DNA of 64,000 bases from Macrophomina tecta. Taxonomy: Eukaryota > Ascomycota > Dothideomycetes > Botryosphaeriales > Botryosphaeriaceae. The position numbers and the translations under genes are program-made. This document shows positions 34,559 through 45,072 of this stretch, in pieces (the first letter of the stretch is position 1; the number at the start of each line of letters is the position of its first letter). Location of the stretch: NCBI GenBank assembly GCA_024180945.1, contig JAKSGN010000013.1, positions 1 to 64,000 on the forward strand. The letters run 5' to 3'. Below the pieces are notes generated by a model. It ran no database searches. It was not told the origin of the DNA and saw nothing but the letters and a program-made list of their open reading frames with translations.

Positions 34559-36469
34559 TAGTAGAAAAAGTTATCTAGAAATATAATAAATATATAAAGA
34601 ATAAGGCGGTATAATATATACTATATAAATAACTATAGCTTATTATAATACTAACTAAATCCTAGAAATCGGTTATAATAGACTTTATTACTAACCTATT
34701 AATTTTTAGTAGACCCCGTGGCTAAAATATAATATAATGCTATTCTAGTTATTGTCGATTATTTAATAAAATAGATATACTTTATTCCTTATAATAAGAA
34801 AATTAGAGCGAAGGGCTACGCCTATCTCTTTCTTAGATATATTTTTATCTACTATAGAATATCTAAGAAATTAATTATAAACTAAAACCTATAATTTAAA
34901 GCTAAGTTCTAGTAAATCTTAGTCTATAAACTAGAAACTAAATATAAGATATTAATAATAGTATACTCGTAAACTAATAAATAAATAAAATAAATTAACT
35001 AAATACTAAAATAGTACCTAAGATTCTATTTAAACTATAGATAAAATAACTAGGTCGAACTTCTACTGCTAGTCTAATATATATATAATAATATATTAAT
35101 AAAAGCTATATAAACTATACTCTTCTATACTAACTATAGTTTTAATTCTACTATTTTCGAAGAACTCTAGATCTATAAAGTACTTATCTAAAAAGCTATA
35201 CTTAGAATAAATTAGCTACGCAAATTATATTAAGAACTAGGTTAAGATATTAAATTTACCGTATACTAAATAGCTATATACTATAATAAATAGCGCTAGG
35301 CGTCGCTACTTCTAAAGAAGAGAAATAAAGTCTAGCTTCTTAAAAAAATATTAAAACTATATAATTAAATAATAAATTAGACTATAAGAAAATTAAACTC
35401 TATTTAATTAAGAAAAAACTTTTATCTATTTTCTTTAAACTTAAATTACTAAAATAAGTAGATATATATTTAGTTTTCTATATCTTCTTACTTAAATCTA
35501 TATATAGTAATGCCGAATCTAATCTAGAAATTAAAATACACCCTAATAACGCTAATAGAGAATAGCTAGTAGAAAAAATCCTTAATAGAGACTAAATTAA
35601 TAGTTAATATAAGTACTTTATTAAATAAAAAGAAATAAATCCTACTAGAAATTCTTAGAAACCTTTATAGAAACTAGTCTCTTATCTTAACTATAAAGAA
35701 CTTATTTAGAAATACTACTAATAAAACTCTAACCGTTTAAATCTAGAGTATTCTTCTATGACGTAAAACCTAAAGAAGGTATTAAGAATATCTAAAACTA
35801 GTCTACTAATATCTTTTAAGGAACTATTCTATTAAAACTTACTACGTTACTACTATTTAAACTTAATAGCTATATTATATATACCTCTTTAAGCTCTAGC
35901 TTTTCTAAGAATAATAAATTCTAATGCACTATTTTATACTTTTAATTATTAAGAAACTACTCTTACTACTCTAAATACTCTAAACGAGCTATAAAAGTAA
36001 AAAGAGAGTTTTAAGCCACCTCTAAAGTCTACTAAGAAGTAGATAGAGCCTTAGTAGTAGCTAAATATTTTTTATAAAGATAATTATATTTTTAATTAAC
36101 TAAGTTTTTTATAACTATTAATAACTACTTACTAAGAACTAGAAGAACCTATAATCTTAAACTAAGATACTCTAAACGTTATAGCTACGATCCTAATAAA
36201 TATACTTAGAATAATAAGAAGATAAAGTTCTTAGCTCTTTTTTTAATAATATTTTATACTTCTTACCCTTCTTACGATAGTAACTATAGAAAGATATAAT
36301 AATAACTTCTAAATAAGTAATATAAGTAGCTAAATTACGGTGCTTAGAAGACTTATAACTAGATATCGCGAAATAAGGTTAGAAATAAGTAATAAAATAA
36401 ATAAAAAAGAATTACTCTATACTTATAGTCTTAAACTTTCGGGCCGAAAGTTACCTAGAGAGAAAATAG

Positions 36470-36853
36470 TATTATAATACTAGTTAGAGAAAATAAAGAA
36501 AAGATAGCTCTACTTTTTAAAAAAGACTCTAACCCCTTAAAGTAAAAAATTCTTAGTCTAGATTACGTTCTAAAGGATAGAAGGTAGATCTATTACCTAG
36601 CGTACTAACTATAGATTACTTAATTTATTAGATTACGGTAAGCTAGCTAGTAATCTACTATAATCTAACTAAATATTCTATATATATAGACTATACTTAT
36701 TTATAGTAGATAGAATTCTTATAGTTAACTTATTAATTAATTCTTACTCTAATATTACGTACAACTCTTCTTTATCTACCGCTATAGCTTTTTAAAAGTC
36801 TATACTACTTAATAATATACCCGATCTTCCCTAGAAAGAGTAATAGTATAATA
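36470..36853 (+). mobile_element. 3' LTR of the family 2 chromovirus
   Basis: 384 bp, the same length as the 5' LTR, starting TATTATAATACTAG after a polypurine tract and ending AGTATAATA, followed by the TATTT target duplication. It differs from the 5' LTR at many C/T and G/A positions, as expected from RIP acting on both. Confidence 0.85.
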
Positions 36854-36954
36854 TATTTTTTTAAGAAATAGAAATACTTATAAAAAAATCCTATAAGAAA
36901 TTACTAACTACTAAAAAATAGCGCTTAAAAAGCTTAGTTAAAAAATAAGTAATA

Positions 36955-38807
36955 ACGTGTTTCACCACCGAGCCGTCCAAACCACCGAGCCGTCCACTTC
37001 CTCACCAACATCACACTTTGAACTCAAGTTATTCAACACAACACAAAAATTTCAATAAACTAGTAGCGATCCTAGATTACTCAGTACCTGTTACCTCCTC
37101 TGTACAAGTCCGTCTGTTGTGCCCGGTCTTGCCGCAGTTCCCACAGCGCCGTTGAGCCCCCTGCGCGCCCTCTGCGCGAGCCTTCTTAGAGGGCTGTTCG
37201 CTGCCCTCTGCCCCCCCAGCGCCCTGAGGATTAGATAGCTGACCGCCGTCTACCATTGTTAGCGTGCCCCGATTCTGTACGTACTTTCTTTTACGCTGTT
37301 TCTTCTTGTTTGCGGCCTCTGTGGCCCTTTGAAGGGCAGAGAGTTCGTCGCGTACTAACACAGCAGAGTGCACCATGAATGACGCGCCTTTTACGAGCGA
37401 TTGAAGCGATCCACGCGCCTCTGTAGGTGAGGAGCTGCAATACTGCCTTATCTGCTGATAAAGTAGCCTTGATTGGGCCTCTAATTCGCGCATATTGCTG
37501 GGCGTTTTGGATTCCCATGGGACAGCCTCTGGTGCAGGCGGTGTAGGCGTACGAAGCCTGACATCAACCTTCGATAACACAACCTGCGGGTCGAGCGGCA
37601 CCAAGCCAGCTCCTCGGAAGCTTGCACAGATATTCTCCTTTGTGAACACCTTGTAATAAGCCGCCTTGTACGCCTGTATAAAGGCTGGTTTGTCGATTTT
37701 TGTGGCCATCAAGCGCGCCAAGCCTGAGATCTAAGAGCGGTACGCCCGCTTTAACGGCGAGAAAATGCCCACATCAAGCGGCTGCAGGAGGTGCGACGAA
37801 TGCGACGGCATACAGACGGTAATAATCTTCTCCTCCTTGCACAGATCCTAGAACTCAATTAAGTTATAGCTCTCGTGGCCGTCGATTATGAGCAGCCGGT
37901 ACACCCCCACAGTACGCGACTTTATATGCGCGTTAAAGTGCTCTAACCACTTCACTCCAAGCTCATTTATCGTCCAGCCGTTGGCGCTGACAGCAACAAC
38001 CCAGTCCTCCATGCCAGAGGTGTCTTCGTACCAAGTGTTAATGTGGTTCTTGCCGGCGAAGATCGTAAAGGGTGGGATCGTCCAACCGAGCGCGCTAATC
38101 GCGTTAATAACTAAAGTCCACTCGCGATTGCCTGGCTAGATAAATTTTCGTTTTCCGCGCCTTTCAGAGCCTGTAATAACTAGCAGAGAGCCTATTACGC
38201 CCATCATAAAGCCAGTTTCATCAAAGTTGTACGTATCCTCGTCTAGGATACCGTACTTCTCCTTCACAGAGCGAACGAGGTCGAACTACCGCTCGATAAC
38301 CACTGGGTCCTCGTTTAAGGCTCGCTGGCGATCGTACGCGCGAGTCCAGCACGTTTTGAGCTCATCTCTGCGGCTGATGAACCTGTCTGGCTAGTTCTTG
38401 CCCACGGTACCCCCGTCGCGCTCTGCCAGCAATTTGTTGGCCATATCACGTAGTATATCCTTGGAGGGCGGAAACCCTCTCGAATCCAGGTCCAGTATAC
38501 GCTCGACAATCGCGCCTTCTTCATGTTTGGTAAGCTTCTTGCCGTTAGGCACAGCTTCTACGCGTGGTATGGCACCTGCGCGTCGGTCGCGTACGGTTGA
38601 TCGGGGAGCAAGGTACTCGCGACAGGTAGCTCTTTCGCTGTGCGACGCGTGGGTATCAATAGATTGGATAGCAAGGTTAATATACTGAGTTTTCTGGGAT
38701 GATTTCATAGCGTTGTGGTGATGCATCGTGTTGAGTTTTCATCCGATGCGTTTTTGGTGAGGAAGTGGACGGCTCGGTGGTTTGGACGGCTCGGTGGTGA
38801 AACACGT
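36955..38807 (-). mobile_element. Fot1/pogo-like DNA transposon, family C, copy 1
   Basis: 1,853 bp between TA duplications (36953-36954 and 38808-38809), inside a family 1 LTR. The termini start ACGTGTTTCAC and hold two direct 17-bp repeats, CACCGAGCCGTCCAAAC then CACCGAGCCGTCCACTT. Copy 2 is at 50364-52216. The transposase gene is broken by stop codons. Confidence 0.93.
37077..38726 (-). pseudogene. Family C pogo transposase with five in-frame TAG codons, copy 1
   Basis: From ATG 38724-38726 to the stop at 37077 there are 550 codons with no frameshift, the same length as the intact family A protein. Five codons are TAG, at 38391, 38286, 38136, 37848 and 37731 (residues 112, 147, 197, 293 and 332). 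They stand where relatives have Trp (112, 147) or Gln/Glu-type residues, so each fits a CpA-to-TpA change. The helix-turn-helix, DDE motifs and the zinc knuckle (RCGNCGKTGHNRRTC) are otherwise preserved. It should not produce a full transposase. Confidence 0.92.
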
Positions 38808-39402
38808 TACTACTAAATTCTATAAAAAATAATTTTCTTAAAAAAATAAAGCCCCTATAAAAAAGACTAGATAGAGTTATAAAAAACTATAATTTATAGA
38901 AATAATACTCTCTTAATAAGAATTACGGATAAACTCTAAGAAATTAGTAAAAGAGTATGTTATATAATAGTAAATAAAGTAAATATCGCTATTATTTATA
39001 GAAGAAAGTTTAAAGTCGAGTTCTAAAAAATAGATATTAGTATTTAAGTTATATAGACTCTACTAAAACCTACTAGAATTAATTTAATCTAAGAATATTA
39101 ATCTAATACTATTAATCTAGCTACTTTAATCTAGCTATATTAGTCTAGATTATTATAGCTTTTCTATAGTATATAAATATACTTATTAGATAGTACTTTA
39201 ATCTTTATAGTTAACTTAAAGTTCTAATATAATTCTATTAGAGATAATAAGTCTAATATATACTATATACTAATATATTATATAATTATTACTATTATTC
39301 TAATTTTTTATTCTTTACTTATTCTTTAAAGTAAACTCTTTAGCTACCTAACTCTACTAGGTAATTTTAAAGCCTAGTAGAAGAGGCTACTATTATATTT
39401 AT

Positions 39403-40610
39403 TTAAATAAATAGTTAATAAAATATTTATTAATATTACTATTAGTAAACTATATTTTTAGTTTACTATAATCTATTTTTAAAGTATAAATAATAAAGAA
39501 GAATATAAATATAACTACTATTATTATTACTAGTTTAGAATTCTTTATTACTTATACTAAAAAATTTAAATAATAGATTTTATTTTATAGCTTTTAGTCT
39601 TTTTTATATAACTTTAGATAAATATACTAATACTTATTAGTCTTATAATATTTAAAGTAGTAATAATTATATCTATTAGATTTTTTATTCTTTTTTTTAT
39701 TATTTTTATTATTTTATTTTTTATTATCTTTATAATCTTTATCTAGGCTAACTACTATAATAGTAGCTACTAAACTAGTATTATTAGTTTTAATATAGTC
39801 TTTAACTTCTAAAATAAAAAATTAGAAAATAATATTTAAATTATTTAATTTAGTATATTATATATAATTCTTCCTAATAAAATACTAAGAGAGTATATTT
39901 TTTTTATATAAAGTAAGTAGATAGATAATAATAATTATATTTATTACTTTTTATTTATAGAAAATATAATTAGTAATACTAGTCTTAAGTACTAAAAATA
40001 TATTTAAAAAACTCTTATAGTCTTATCTCTTTATTATAAAAAAATAAAAGTATATTTTAAAATTTATAAGTATTTTTTTTAGATTTATAAACGCTTTATA
40101 AATACTATTATAACTTATATATAATTTTAAATATATAGTAGTTTTTTACTACTACTAGATTAAGAGTACTATATAATATTAAATAGATAATACTATTTTT
40201 TTTAATTATATATCTCTTTACTCTACTTAAGAAAGTAATCTTCTAAGTCTATAATATAAAAATTAATTATAATATATATTTTTTTAGATATTTTAGTTCT
40301 TTTATACTTTTAACTTTATAGTAAAAGAGAAATATAGTTATTATATATCTAATATAGTCTAGCTAATATCTATATTAGATATAGTATTACTACTATTACT
40401 TATAGCTATTTAAATCTATAAAAATTAATAGAGCTAAGAACTTATAACCTATTAAACTAAACTAAAGAGAAGAAAAATTAGTTAATTAAAGAAAATAGTT
40501 AGTATTAGCTATAAAGACTAATACTTAGTATTAACTAAGCTAATATAATATATAATCTAAGCCTAAACCGGCTTAGTAGCTATTCTAGAATCTTCTATCC
40601 TCTAATAAAT
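39403..40610. other. AT-rich stretch without recognisable genes
   Basis: Extremely TA-rich, RIP-like sequence following the TTTAT duplication of the solo LTR. No open frame or clear similarity to other repeats in the window was seen. It may be the body of an old element whose family is not otherwise present here. Confidence 0.5.
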
Positions 40611-41474
40611 TATATTATAAAGCTTAAGTTTTTATTTATAGATAAAATAGTATTTAAAGCTATATTTATATAGTAAAATATTATAGATAGGCTTTAAGGT
40701 ATAGGACTATTTCTATATAATCTAGAGGCCGTGATTTCTAAGCTTAATACTAAGCTTTAGATACTAATATATCTATAGATAGAGACTATAACTTAGAATA
40801 CTTAAATACTATATAGCCTAGCTAAATTAGCCTCTTAGACTAAGCTTATTAGGGACTAGGTTATAAAGTATTAGAATAGCTTACTAATGCTAATTAATAA
40901 TGCGCTAAACTAGCTTACTAAAGGGGCTTAAATAATAGCGTATTTGGCTATTCTTCTATAGGTGGAAGTGGCAAATCTTTAAAAAGTAAACGAGGCCGCA
41001 ACGCGACGTAAAAAGAAGCAGAAAAAGCAGATTAAAAGGGGTAGTATTTAATTAATAGAGCTGCTATTAACCAGTAGATTTCGCAGGAAACGCGCCAAAG
41101 TGGTGCGGAATCAGAGGGGCCAGTAAGAAAACAATAGCGATATAGGTAGTACAGCGAAAATGGATATAACTCTCGTACATGTCAAAAAGGTGTGGAAACT
41201 ACTATAGAATAGCGTACCTATTAGAAATAGTCGATTTGCAGGACGTTACAGAGTTATTTATACTTAAAGTAGGTTAGGTTTAGTAAGGTAGCTGTTGGAT
41301 TTGGTGGTGATACCATTAATTAAGAATGAGTGGCATAAGGACTAAGAGGGACGCTTAGGGGAGTCCTCTTATCCGTCCTCTTCCGTGACTAAGCTAAAGT
41401 TTATTGTACACACACGTGATATTTCAACAGTAGCACACTCGCTTATATAGCACGCTCGCTTGTGGCATGGGTTA
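40611..41474 (+). pseudogene. Decayed pogo family A relic, 3' part only
   Basis: Matches 15520-16250 of the intact family A element: first a heavily RIP-damaged transposase C-terminal half, then less damaged sequence from about 40980, and the right terminal repeat (41430-41474) with the two 17-bp repeats in damaged form. The 5' half is missing. A 137-bp solo LTR (41293-41429) sits just before the terminal repeat. The damage is uneven along the relic. Confidence 0.82.
41293..41429 (+). mobile_element. Small solo LTR (137 bp) with GTAGC target duplications
   Basis: Starts TGTTGGATTTGG and ends TATTTCAACA, with perfect 5-bp duplications GTAGC at 41288-41292 and 41430-41434. It interrupts the pogo relic at a point where the intact element is continuous. 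The terminal TGTTG...CAACA and the small size resemble Ty1/copia LTRs. It is not RIP-damaged. Confidence 0.88.
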
Positions 41475-41570
41475 TCTCTTTTTACTTTAATGCTTTATTT
41501 TCTTTTATTTTCCTTGCTTTATACTTAGATTCTCGTTAATAGTAATACTACCTGCTCAGCTTTTGCTGCC

Positions 41571-43379
41571 TCATATGTAGACATCGAACGATGCTCCTTG
41601 GAGATCCGCCTTAATCTGTAGCGCTAGGAACCGCGAATACCCCCTCGACAGCTCAATCCCAGCTCCGATATACCAGACATTCTTTTGCCCGGCCATCGGC
41701 TTACACAGACCCAGAGGCTCGCCTTCCCTGTCGACGCCCATAAAATCTTCCAGTCTCTGTCCCATCTCTTCTCCCACGATCCGCGCAGCCGCGTGGCGCA
41801 TATTGCACTCAAACCCCGTCGCGAAGACAACCACATCTGCATCGAGCGTCCTGCCATCGCTAAATCGGATGCCGGTCTCGGTGAAGCTACTTACCGTGGC
41901 GTGTTCGACTTTAATGGTTCCATCAATGATCTTGGCCGCGGCGCCGACGTCGAAGAAGTGCCCGCCGAGCCTCTCGAAGACCATAGCCACCAGGTCGATG
42001 TAGCGTTCCGTGCGGAATCCTGCACGCTCGAGGGCATCGTAGTACTCTGGCATTTTGTCTACTTCCTTCCTCACAGCTTCGAGAGTGGCGACGCGCGCAA
42101 CGTTCAACGGGATGCAAGCCCGCATCTTGTCCATTAACGCGATGTCCGTCTGCTCGTGGTAGAAAGGGTCGAAGGCGAATTTATAGAGACTGAGCGGTAG
42201 CATTTCGGTGCGATTGCGTTGAACAAGCGTAACGGATGCGGCGCCTGCGTCGACCATGTCCATGGACAAATCGTGGGCAGAGTTTCCGGTGCCAATGATG
42301 ACGCCACGTTTGCCCTTCCAGTGATTGGCGGACTTGTAGTTGACTGAATGGAGGACTTCGCCCTTGTATAGGTCGCGGTTGGCGTATAAGGGGATCTTGG
42401 GGACCTGGCCTCCGCCGCCGAGTGCGAAAACGAGATGACGCGCCCGAATGTGGAGTCGTGGGGCCACATTGCCCTGCACCCCAACGTATTCGGCCTCCAA
42501 AGTCCATGTCTGGGTTTCCTCAACCCACGATGCGTTGTGCACTACGGTTGAAACCCATATGTTGATGCCATACCATTCAACGAGCCTCTTGTATCCGGCA
42601 ACGACACGCTCGCTGGTCAAAAAGTAGGGATCATCGGGGAGAAATACGTTTCCGAAGGGCATTTCGCTATGGGTCTTCGAGGTGTGGAGGGTAAAGGACT
42701 TGTACCTAGCAAGCCAGTTCCCGCCGATCTCTGAGTTCCGATCGAGGATGACGCAGTCAGAGACACCTAGAGCCTTTAGCCGGGCAGCGGTAGATAACCC
42801 TGACGGTCCGCCGCCAATCACCGCGCAGTCGAAGCAAGTTTTCCCTGAATCGACACCGACTCTGGCTCTTGCTGCCTTGCTCTGCTCGGGTGTGAGCCGT
42901 TTCATAACGTCGACATTACCCCATCCCTCAACCTGCTCCAGGAGTGTAGCAAGAATCCAGATTTTCCAGGCATTGCCGACAGGGACAACGCGAACGATTC
43001 CAGAGCACGTTCTTTTCGGATGCTTGCTTTGGGGAAGGGTGAATTCGAATCTTGCTTCAATCCAGCAGGCTGAGACGTCGCAAGATCCTGCGATCAGCGA
43101 GAAGTCTTGGGGATTGTGAATTGCCGTGAGCTCCTTCCACGCGAGTTCAATAGCGTGCGGATTGGAAAAGGTACGCATATTGCCAGTGAACGCTAGGAGA
43201 TCTCGCCACTGTGCGCCTTCAGCGAGGCATGTAGTGTCGAGATTGCTAAGCCATTTGACGGCAGTGCGGGCAACTGCTTCGTGATCGCAGTCTTCGGGGA
43301 CGGGATCCCGTGGCAGAGCAGCACTGAGTGATGATAAAGGAACCGATGGGGTTTGATGGCCAGTAATGCTGGAAGCCAT
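41571..43379 (-). CDS. Flavin-containing monooxygenase (FMO/YUCCA-like)
   Basis: 602 residues, single exon from ATG 43377-43379 to TGA. Such enzymes use FAD and NADPH to oxygenate N, S or carbonyl carbon of small molecules; the substrate cannot be told here. Residues about 30-170 resemble the SnoaL/NTF2-like extension seen in many fungal members. Then come the FAD-binding GGGPSG (189-194), the EIGGNW segment (217-222), a YKGEVLHS stretch (338-345) in the place of the FMO signature, the NADPH-binding GTGNSA (363-368) and ATGFE (520-524). The C-terminal SRFLALQIKA is typical of this group. GC-normal and undamaged. It is the first gene of the single-copy island. Confidence 0.9.
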   Translation of the reverse strand: MASSITGHQTPSVPLSSLSAALPRDPVPEDCDHEAVARTAVKWLSNLDTTCLAEGAQWRDLLAFTGNMRTFSNPHAIELAWKELTAIHNPQDFSLIAGSCDVSACWIEARFEFTLPQSKHPKRTCSGIVRVVPVGNAWKIWILATLLEQVEGWGNVDVMKRLTPEQSKAARARVGVDSGKTCFDCAVIGGGPSGLSTAARLKALGVSDCVILDRNSEIGGNWLARYKSFTLHTSKTHSEMPFGNVFLPDDPYFLTSERVVAGYKRLVEWYGINIWVSTVVHNASWVEETQTWTLEAEYVGVQGNVAPRLHIRARHLVFALGGGGQVPKIPLYANRDLYKGEVLHSVNYKSANHWKGKRGVIIGTGNSAHDLSMDMVDAGAASVTLVQRNRTEMLPLSLYKFAFDPFYHEQTDIALMDKMRACIPLNVARVATLEAVRKEVDKMPEYYDALERAGFRTERYIDLVAMVFERLGGHFFDVGAAAKIIDGTIKVEHATVSSFTETGIRFSDGRTLDADVVVFATGFECNMRHAAARIVGEEMGQRLEDFMGVDREGEPLGLCKPMAGQKNVWYIGAGIELSRGYSRFLALQIKADLQGASFDVYI

Positions 43380-44131
43380 GATCTTTGAGAAGTGTTGGAA
43401 ACATTTGCGGACGTCAACGGAAAGCAGATGGATAAATCCTAGTCATATGGGTGCGATCACCGAGACACGGCATGACGTGGCTGACATAACCTGATATGCG
43501 GGGTTTCATCTGTAACGGCACCCCGCCTCTGGCCCATCACCCTTGCGCCAGACGCCCGCGTCGTTGGTGCTGTGGCTACTGCACAGTCCTTCGGAGAAAG
43601 GTGAGATGAAAGACGTGGAGGCGGAGCGGGGAAGCCGAAGATAAAACGGCTGCATCTTTGCCCCCAATCCAGTCCACGGCAACCAAGCCAATTTGACCTA
43701 CTCCCACCACCGCTCTGGCTACTGGAAGTTCCCGAGCAACCGAGCACCATTCACGGACACAGTGATCTCCTCACACGCTCGGATACAGGGCCGCCCCCTC
43801 CCCCCTTTCTACCACTTTGCCTTCATAGCGGCACTCGCAATGCAAGATACCGCTTCTTCTCGGGATTCTCCATGCTGTAATCCACCAGCTGCGTGGCAGT
43901 CGCGCCGAGAAGCCCCGCATCCTCATATAATATAAAAGCACCTCCCCACTCCCGATCGCGGACGCTGCGATCTCGACCTCGTAAGTCGTGCGCGTGCCGT
44001 CCCGGGTGCCCTAAGTATCCGGCCTCGCCAAAATCGCAGCAACGCAGCCAATCTTTACAGTCCAGCCGTGCAGCCAAACCACATTTATTTTGCGAAAAAT
44101 TTAACGCTATTTATTCAAGACTAATTACTCT
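43380..44131. other. Single-copy spacer upstream of the monooxygenase
   Basis: GC-normal DNA that should include the monooxygenase promoter at its left end. A small open frame on the minus strand (43823-44077, 84 codons) matches nothing I recognise and has no other support. From about 44080 the sequence becomes AT-richer towards the transposon at 44134. Confidence 0.5.
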
Positions 44132-44133
44132 TA

Positions 44134-44726
44134 ACGTATCCCACAAGCGAGCGGACCACCCCATCAACAAAACGCGTCACCTTGGCTTCTATCAACCATG
44201 CAACGACCACTCCTCACTTCGCAAAGCCAACGGAGTATTAAGTAAGCACTGGAGGGCAAGGAAGACACGCGTGCGAATTAGAGGATTACTTACTATATAA
44301 AATACACAGGACTTATTAGATTAAAAGGATGTAGATAGGTAGATAGAATAAAAAATAGACTAAAGAAGTAGTCGTATAGGCGGGGCTCGTACGAACGTGT
44401 TAGACTTAGTGAAGGATGAGATTCTTGGTGACGAACAGGAGTAGGAGGAGGGGGGGCGCCCTCTTATACCTGCTACTGCCAAGCTACGCTACTGAACCTT
44501 AAATACACGAAAGTTCCAACAGAACGTTAAGTGCTATAGAATTTACGGTAAACCCGGTTATAATGCGCTCACTTGTTAGAAAGCTATAGAATAATCTAGT
44601 TCATTGATTTAAAGTGGATTATAGTAGATTTATCGTGTTATGGTAGAAAAAGTAGGACTTAATAAATGGGTGTTAAGTGGAAAGTGGCCATCTCGCTTGG
44701 GTGGCCATCTCGCTCATGGAATACGT
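44134..44726. mobile_element. Short non-autonomous pogo-like element with unlike termini
   Basis: 593 bp between TA dinucleotides (44132-44133 and 44727-44728). The left end begins ACGTATCCCACAAGCGAGCG and continues like the family A2 element (11756-12888), with only one 17-bp repeat. The right end, read inward, begins ACGTATTCCATGAGCGAGAT and has two 17-bp repeats of the type AAGCGAGATGGCCACCC. The ends thus belong to two related but different families. The interior has no transposase and carries a solo LTR (44398-44521). Confidence 0.75.
44398..44521 (+). mobile_element. Small solo LTR (124 bp) with GAACG target duplications
   Basis: Starts TGTTAGACTTAG and ends AGTTCCAACA, with perfect duplications GAACG at 44393-44397 and 44522-44526. 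It is similar in size and ends to the LTR at 41293-41429 but different in sequence, so a second copia-like family is likely. It includes a G-rich stretch and its complement around 44440-44465. Confidence 0.85.
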
Positions 44727-44728
44727 TA

Positions 44729-45072
44729 CAAGTTTCAATTCCCTTTGACCGTGACGTACACGTTGCGAATGCTCTCCCCGGAAAGAAAAAAAAATTCAAT
44801 CTAAGCATTACGGTGCGTACTACTATAGAGTCGTTGGGTTAAGGTTAGCGCTAGGCTAATCGGTGTAGTACCTTTTGCTAGTTAGCTAGCAGAGGATTGG
44901 CGTAATGCCTTGCGACACTAATTAAAACCTAACGCTAAGGCACAGACCAGCGACACCATTAAAGCACTAAAATGCACGGGAAAGGCATGACGTAAGAAAA
45001 CAAAACCAAGGTGGGAAAAGAAAATCAGGCAGAGCAGTAGAAAGATGTAAGAAGGCCGATGAGAAGATGTAG
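44729..45072. other. Spacer downstream of the C2H2 gene
   Basis: GC-moderate sequence between the non-autonomous transposon and the 3' end of the regulator gene. No gene is seen. It probably holds the regulator's 3' untranslated region at its right end. Confidence 0.4.

Larger units (their letters stand above)
26132..36853 (+). mobile_element. Ty3/gypsy chromovirus, family 2, complete outline, RIP-damaged
   Basis: Two LTRs of 384 bp each (26132-26515 and 36470-36853) lie between TATTT target duplications (26127-26131 and 36854-36858). Order: gag (26516-28000 and on to about 30200), protease (about 30240-30440), reverse transcriptase (about 30950-31620), RNase H (about 31750-32100), integrase with HHCC-like start (about 32490-35220), a C-terminal tail with weak chromodomain similarity, and a polypurine tract AGAGAGAAAA (about 36457). 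Gag is broken by a solo LTR (27150-27532) and a pogo copy (27970-29825). Integrase is broken by a second pogo copy (32703-34558). All retroviral-type frames carry many TAG codons. Confidence 0.85.
26083..39402 (+). mobile_element. Solo LTR (family 1) split by nested insertions, with TTTAT target duplications
   Basis: LTR pieces 26088-26131, 36859-36954 and 38810-39397 join to about 735 bp of family 1 LTR, running from TATTATAAATT to CTATTATA. Perfect 5-bp target duplications TTTAT flank it at 26083-26087 and 39398-39402. A complete chromovirus (26132-36853) sits after its first 44 bases, and a pogo element (36955-38807) sits about 100 bases further on. All of the intervening 12.6 kb is therefore younger than this LTR insertion. 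Confidence 0.85.

Noticed and set aside
36955..38807. TAG as a sense codon, since family C transposase is open apart from TAG
   Set aside because: The intact family A transposase ends in TAG, and each TAG in family C fits a simple CpA-to-TpA change, so damage explains it better than recoding.
43823..44077. 84-codon gene next to the monooxygenase
   Set aside because: No domain, no start context and no intron logic; kept only as an unassigned spacer.
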